From Cyanobium sp. Morenito 9A2 (GTDB lineage: Bacteria; Cyanobacteriota; Cyanobacteriia; PCC-6307; Cyanobiaceae), in NCBI RefSeq assembly GCF_024345575.1, contig NZ_JAGQBJ010000007.1:62001-126000 (forward strand): a stretch of DNA of 64,000 nucleotides. Reading direction: 5' to 3'. The notes under the pieces are model-generated. The model was not told the DNA's origin. It searched no databases and saw only the letters and a list, made by a program, of their open reading frames with translations. Made by a program: the position numbers and the translations under genes. Position 1 is the stretch's first letter; every line of letters begins with the position of its first letter. Positions 63,466 through 64,000 of the stretch are shown here, piece by piece.

Positions 63466-63972
63466 TCAGGCGACGGATGGGGCTGGGATCCGATGCAACT
63501 CGGCGAGCATGGCATCGATGCTCTCGGGGTTGGCCGCTTTCTGGGGTGTGCTGAGCAGTTCACGGCCGATGACCAGGGCCCCGAGGTGGGCGAATTGCTG
63601 CCGCATGGCGCAAAGCAGCTTCTGGCCACCGCCACCACTATGGGTGGAGAGGGCCACGGGCACCCCCTGGAAGAGGGCACGGAAATCGGCGCTGCTGGTG
63701 GAGAGCCAGGCGATCGCGTTGACAAGAGTGGGGGGGAGACTGCCGTTGTATTCAGGCGCGCAGACCCACAGCCGCCGCTGCTCCAGCAGCACCCTGGCCA
63801 GCACCTCCAGGGGTTCTCCAGGCCCCTGGCTCTGGCGAGCGGGGGTGAACAGAGGCAGATCGAGGACCGTCAGATCGATCAACTGGGAGCCATGGCCCAG
63901 GGCCTGGGCGCGTTCTGCGACCAGCTGAGCCAGCACCCGGTTCTGGCCTGAGCTGGCCGTGAGGATGATCAT
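63466..63972 (-). CDS. NADPH-dependent FMN reductase-like flavoprotein
   Basis: 168 residues. ILTASSGQNRVLAQLVAERAQALG and VCAPEYNGSLPPTLVNAIAWLS (the PEYNGS flavin/phosphate loop) match the FMN reductase family. LSTHSGGGGQKLLCAMRQQF follows the typical order. It could be an azoreductase-like or chromate-reducing quinone reductase; the substrate is unknown. The gene ends 110 bases before the tRNA. Confidence 0.88.
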   Translation of the reverse strand: MIILTASSGQNRVLAQLVAERAQALGHGSQLIDLTVLDLPLFTPARQSQGPGEPLEVLARVLLEQRRLWVCAPEYNGSLPPTLVNAIAWLSTSSADFRALFQGVPVALSTHSGGGGQKLLCAMRQQFAHLGALVIGRELLSTPQKAANPESIDAMLAELHRIPAPSVA

Positions 63973-64000
63973 GGGAATTGTGCGAAGCCGCTGAAGCCAG

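Overview
The window reads as the chromosome of a GC-rich unicellular picocyanobacterium of the Synechococcus/Cyanobium type. The evidence is photosynthesis genes (psaK, petN, a Psb29/Thf1 gene, a Psb32-like gene, a gene for a photosystem I accumulation factor), Ycf19-, Ycf49- and Ycf55-like genes, and a GIC-type ligand-gated channel gene of the kind annotated in marine picocyanobacteria. Scattered HIP1 octamers (GCGATCGC) and very compact packing agree. The genus-level placement is inference from gene content and order. I see no rRNA, CRISPR array, prophage or intact insertion sequence. One tRNA (Asp) is present.

Layout. 1-4.6 kb, minus strand: a tightly coupled cassette of fatty-acid desaturase, MetX-like acyltransferase/hydrolase, glutamine-synthetase-like ligase and a truncated membrane protein, with a CsaB-type pyruvyl transferase behind it. 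4.7-6.7 kb: two small membrane proteins and a glutamate-receptor-like channel, then psaK. 6.8-17.4 kb: isoprenoid genes (a geranylgeranyl-reductase-family oxidoreductase and dxs), ilvA, scpB, ycf19, an HD-GYP/MazG cluster, pyk, a MacB-like permease and a DUF1830 gene. 17.4-23.6 kb: a proteolysis and photosystem-maintenance block (ftsH, clpP, psb29, petN, clpS). 23.6-31.7 kb: a J-domain protein, a 0.7 kb gene-free stretch with RNA-like structure, purK, half of a sugar ABC transporter, an MscS channel, aroB and a lipoprotein.

31.7-45.1 kb: a MidA-type methyltransferase, a Psb32-like TPM protein, a lambda-endolysin-like lysozyme, a glycosyltransferase with a phosphoesterase, nadA, a CHASE-PAS-GGDEF diguanylate cyclase, an unusual fusion of a degenerate sigma-54-type AAA+ domain to a membrane polyferredoxin, a GST and a proline-rich secreted protein. 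45.1-52.5 kb: a CBS-pair protein, pgsA, a CSP41-like epimerase, hisA, a Fur-family regulator, a Ycf55-like protein, a photosystem I accumulation factor and fumC. 52.5-64 kb: an SDR, an unknown protein, a frameshifted IS3-type transposase remnant, polA, a TTC38-like TPR protein, DUF1643, a CPA1 antiporter, gltX, tRNA-Asp and an FMN reductase.

Most same-strand neighbours touch or overlap by 1-4 bases, often through GTGA or TTGA junctions. Translational coupling with non-ATG starts is therefore a strong theme and was used to choose many starts. The points most worth a second look are the desaturase/MetX-like/GS-like cassette, the AAA+-polyferredoxin fusion, the structured intergenic region near 24.7 kb, a candidate 30-residue membrane peptide antisense to the end of the diguanylate cyclase, and the noncanonical pore of the GluR0-like channel.
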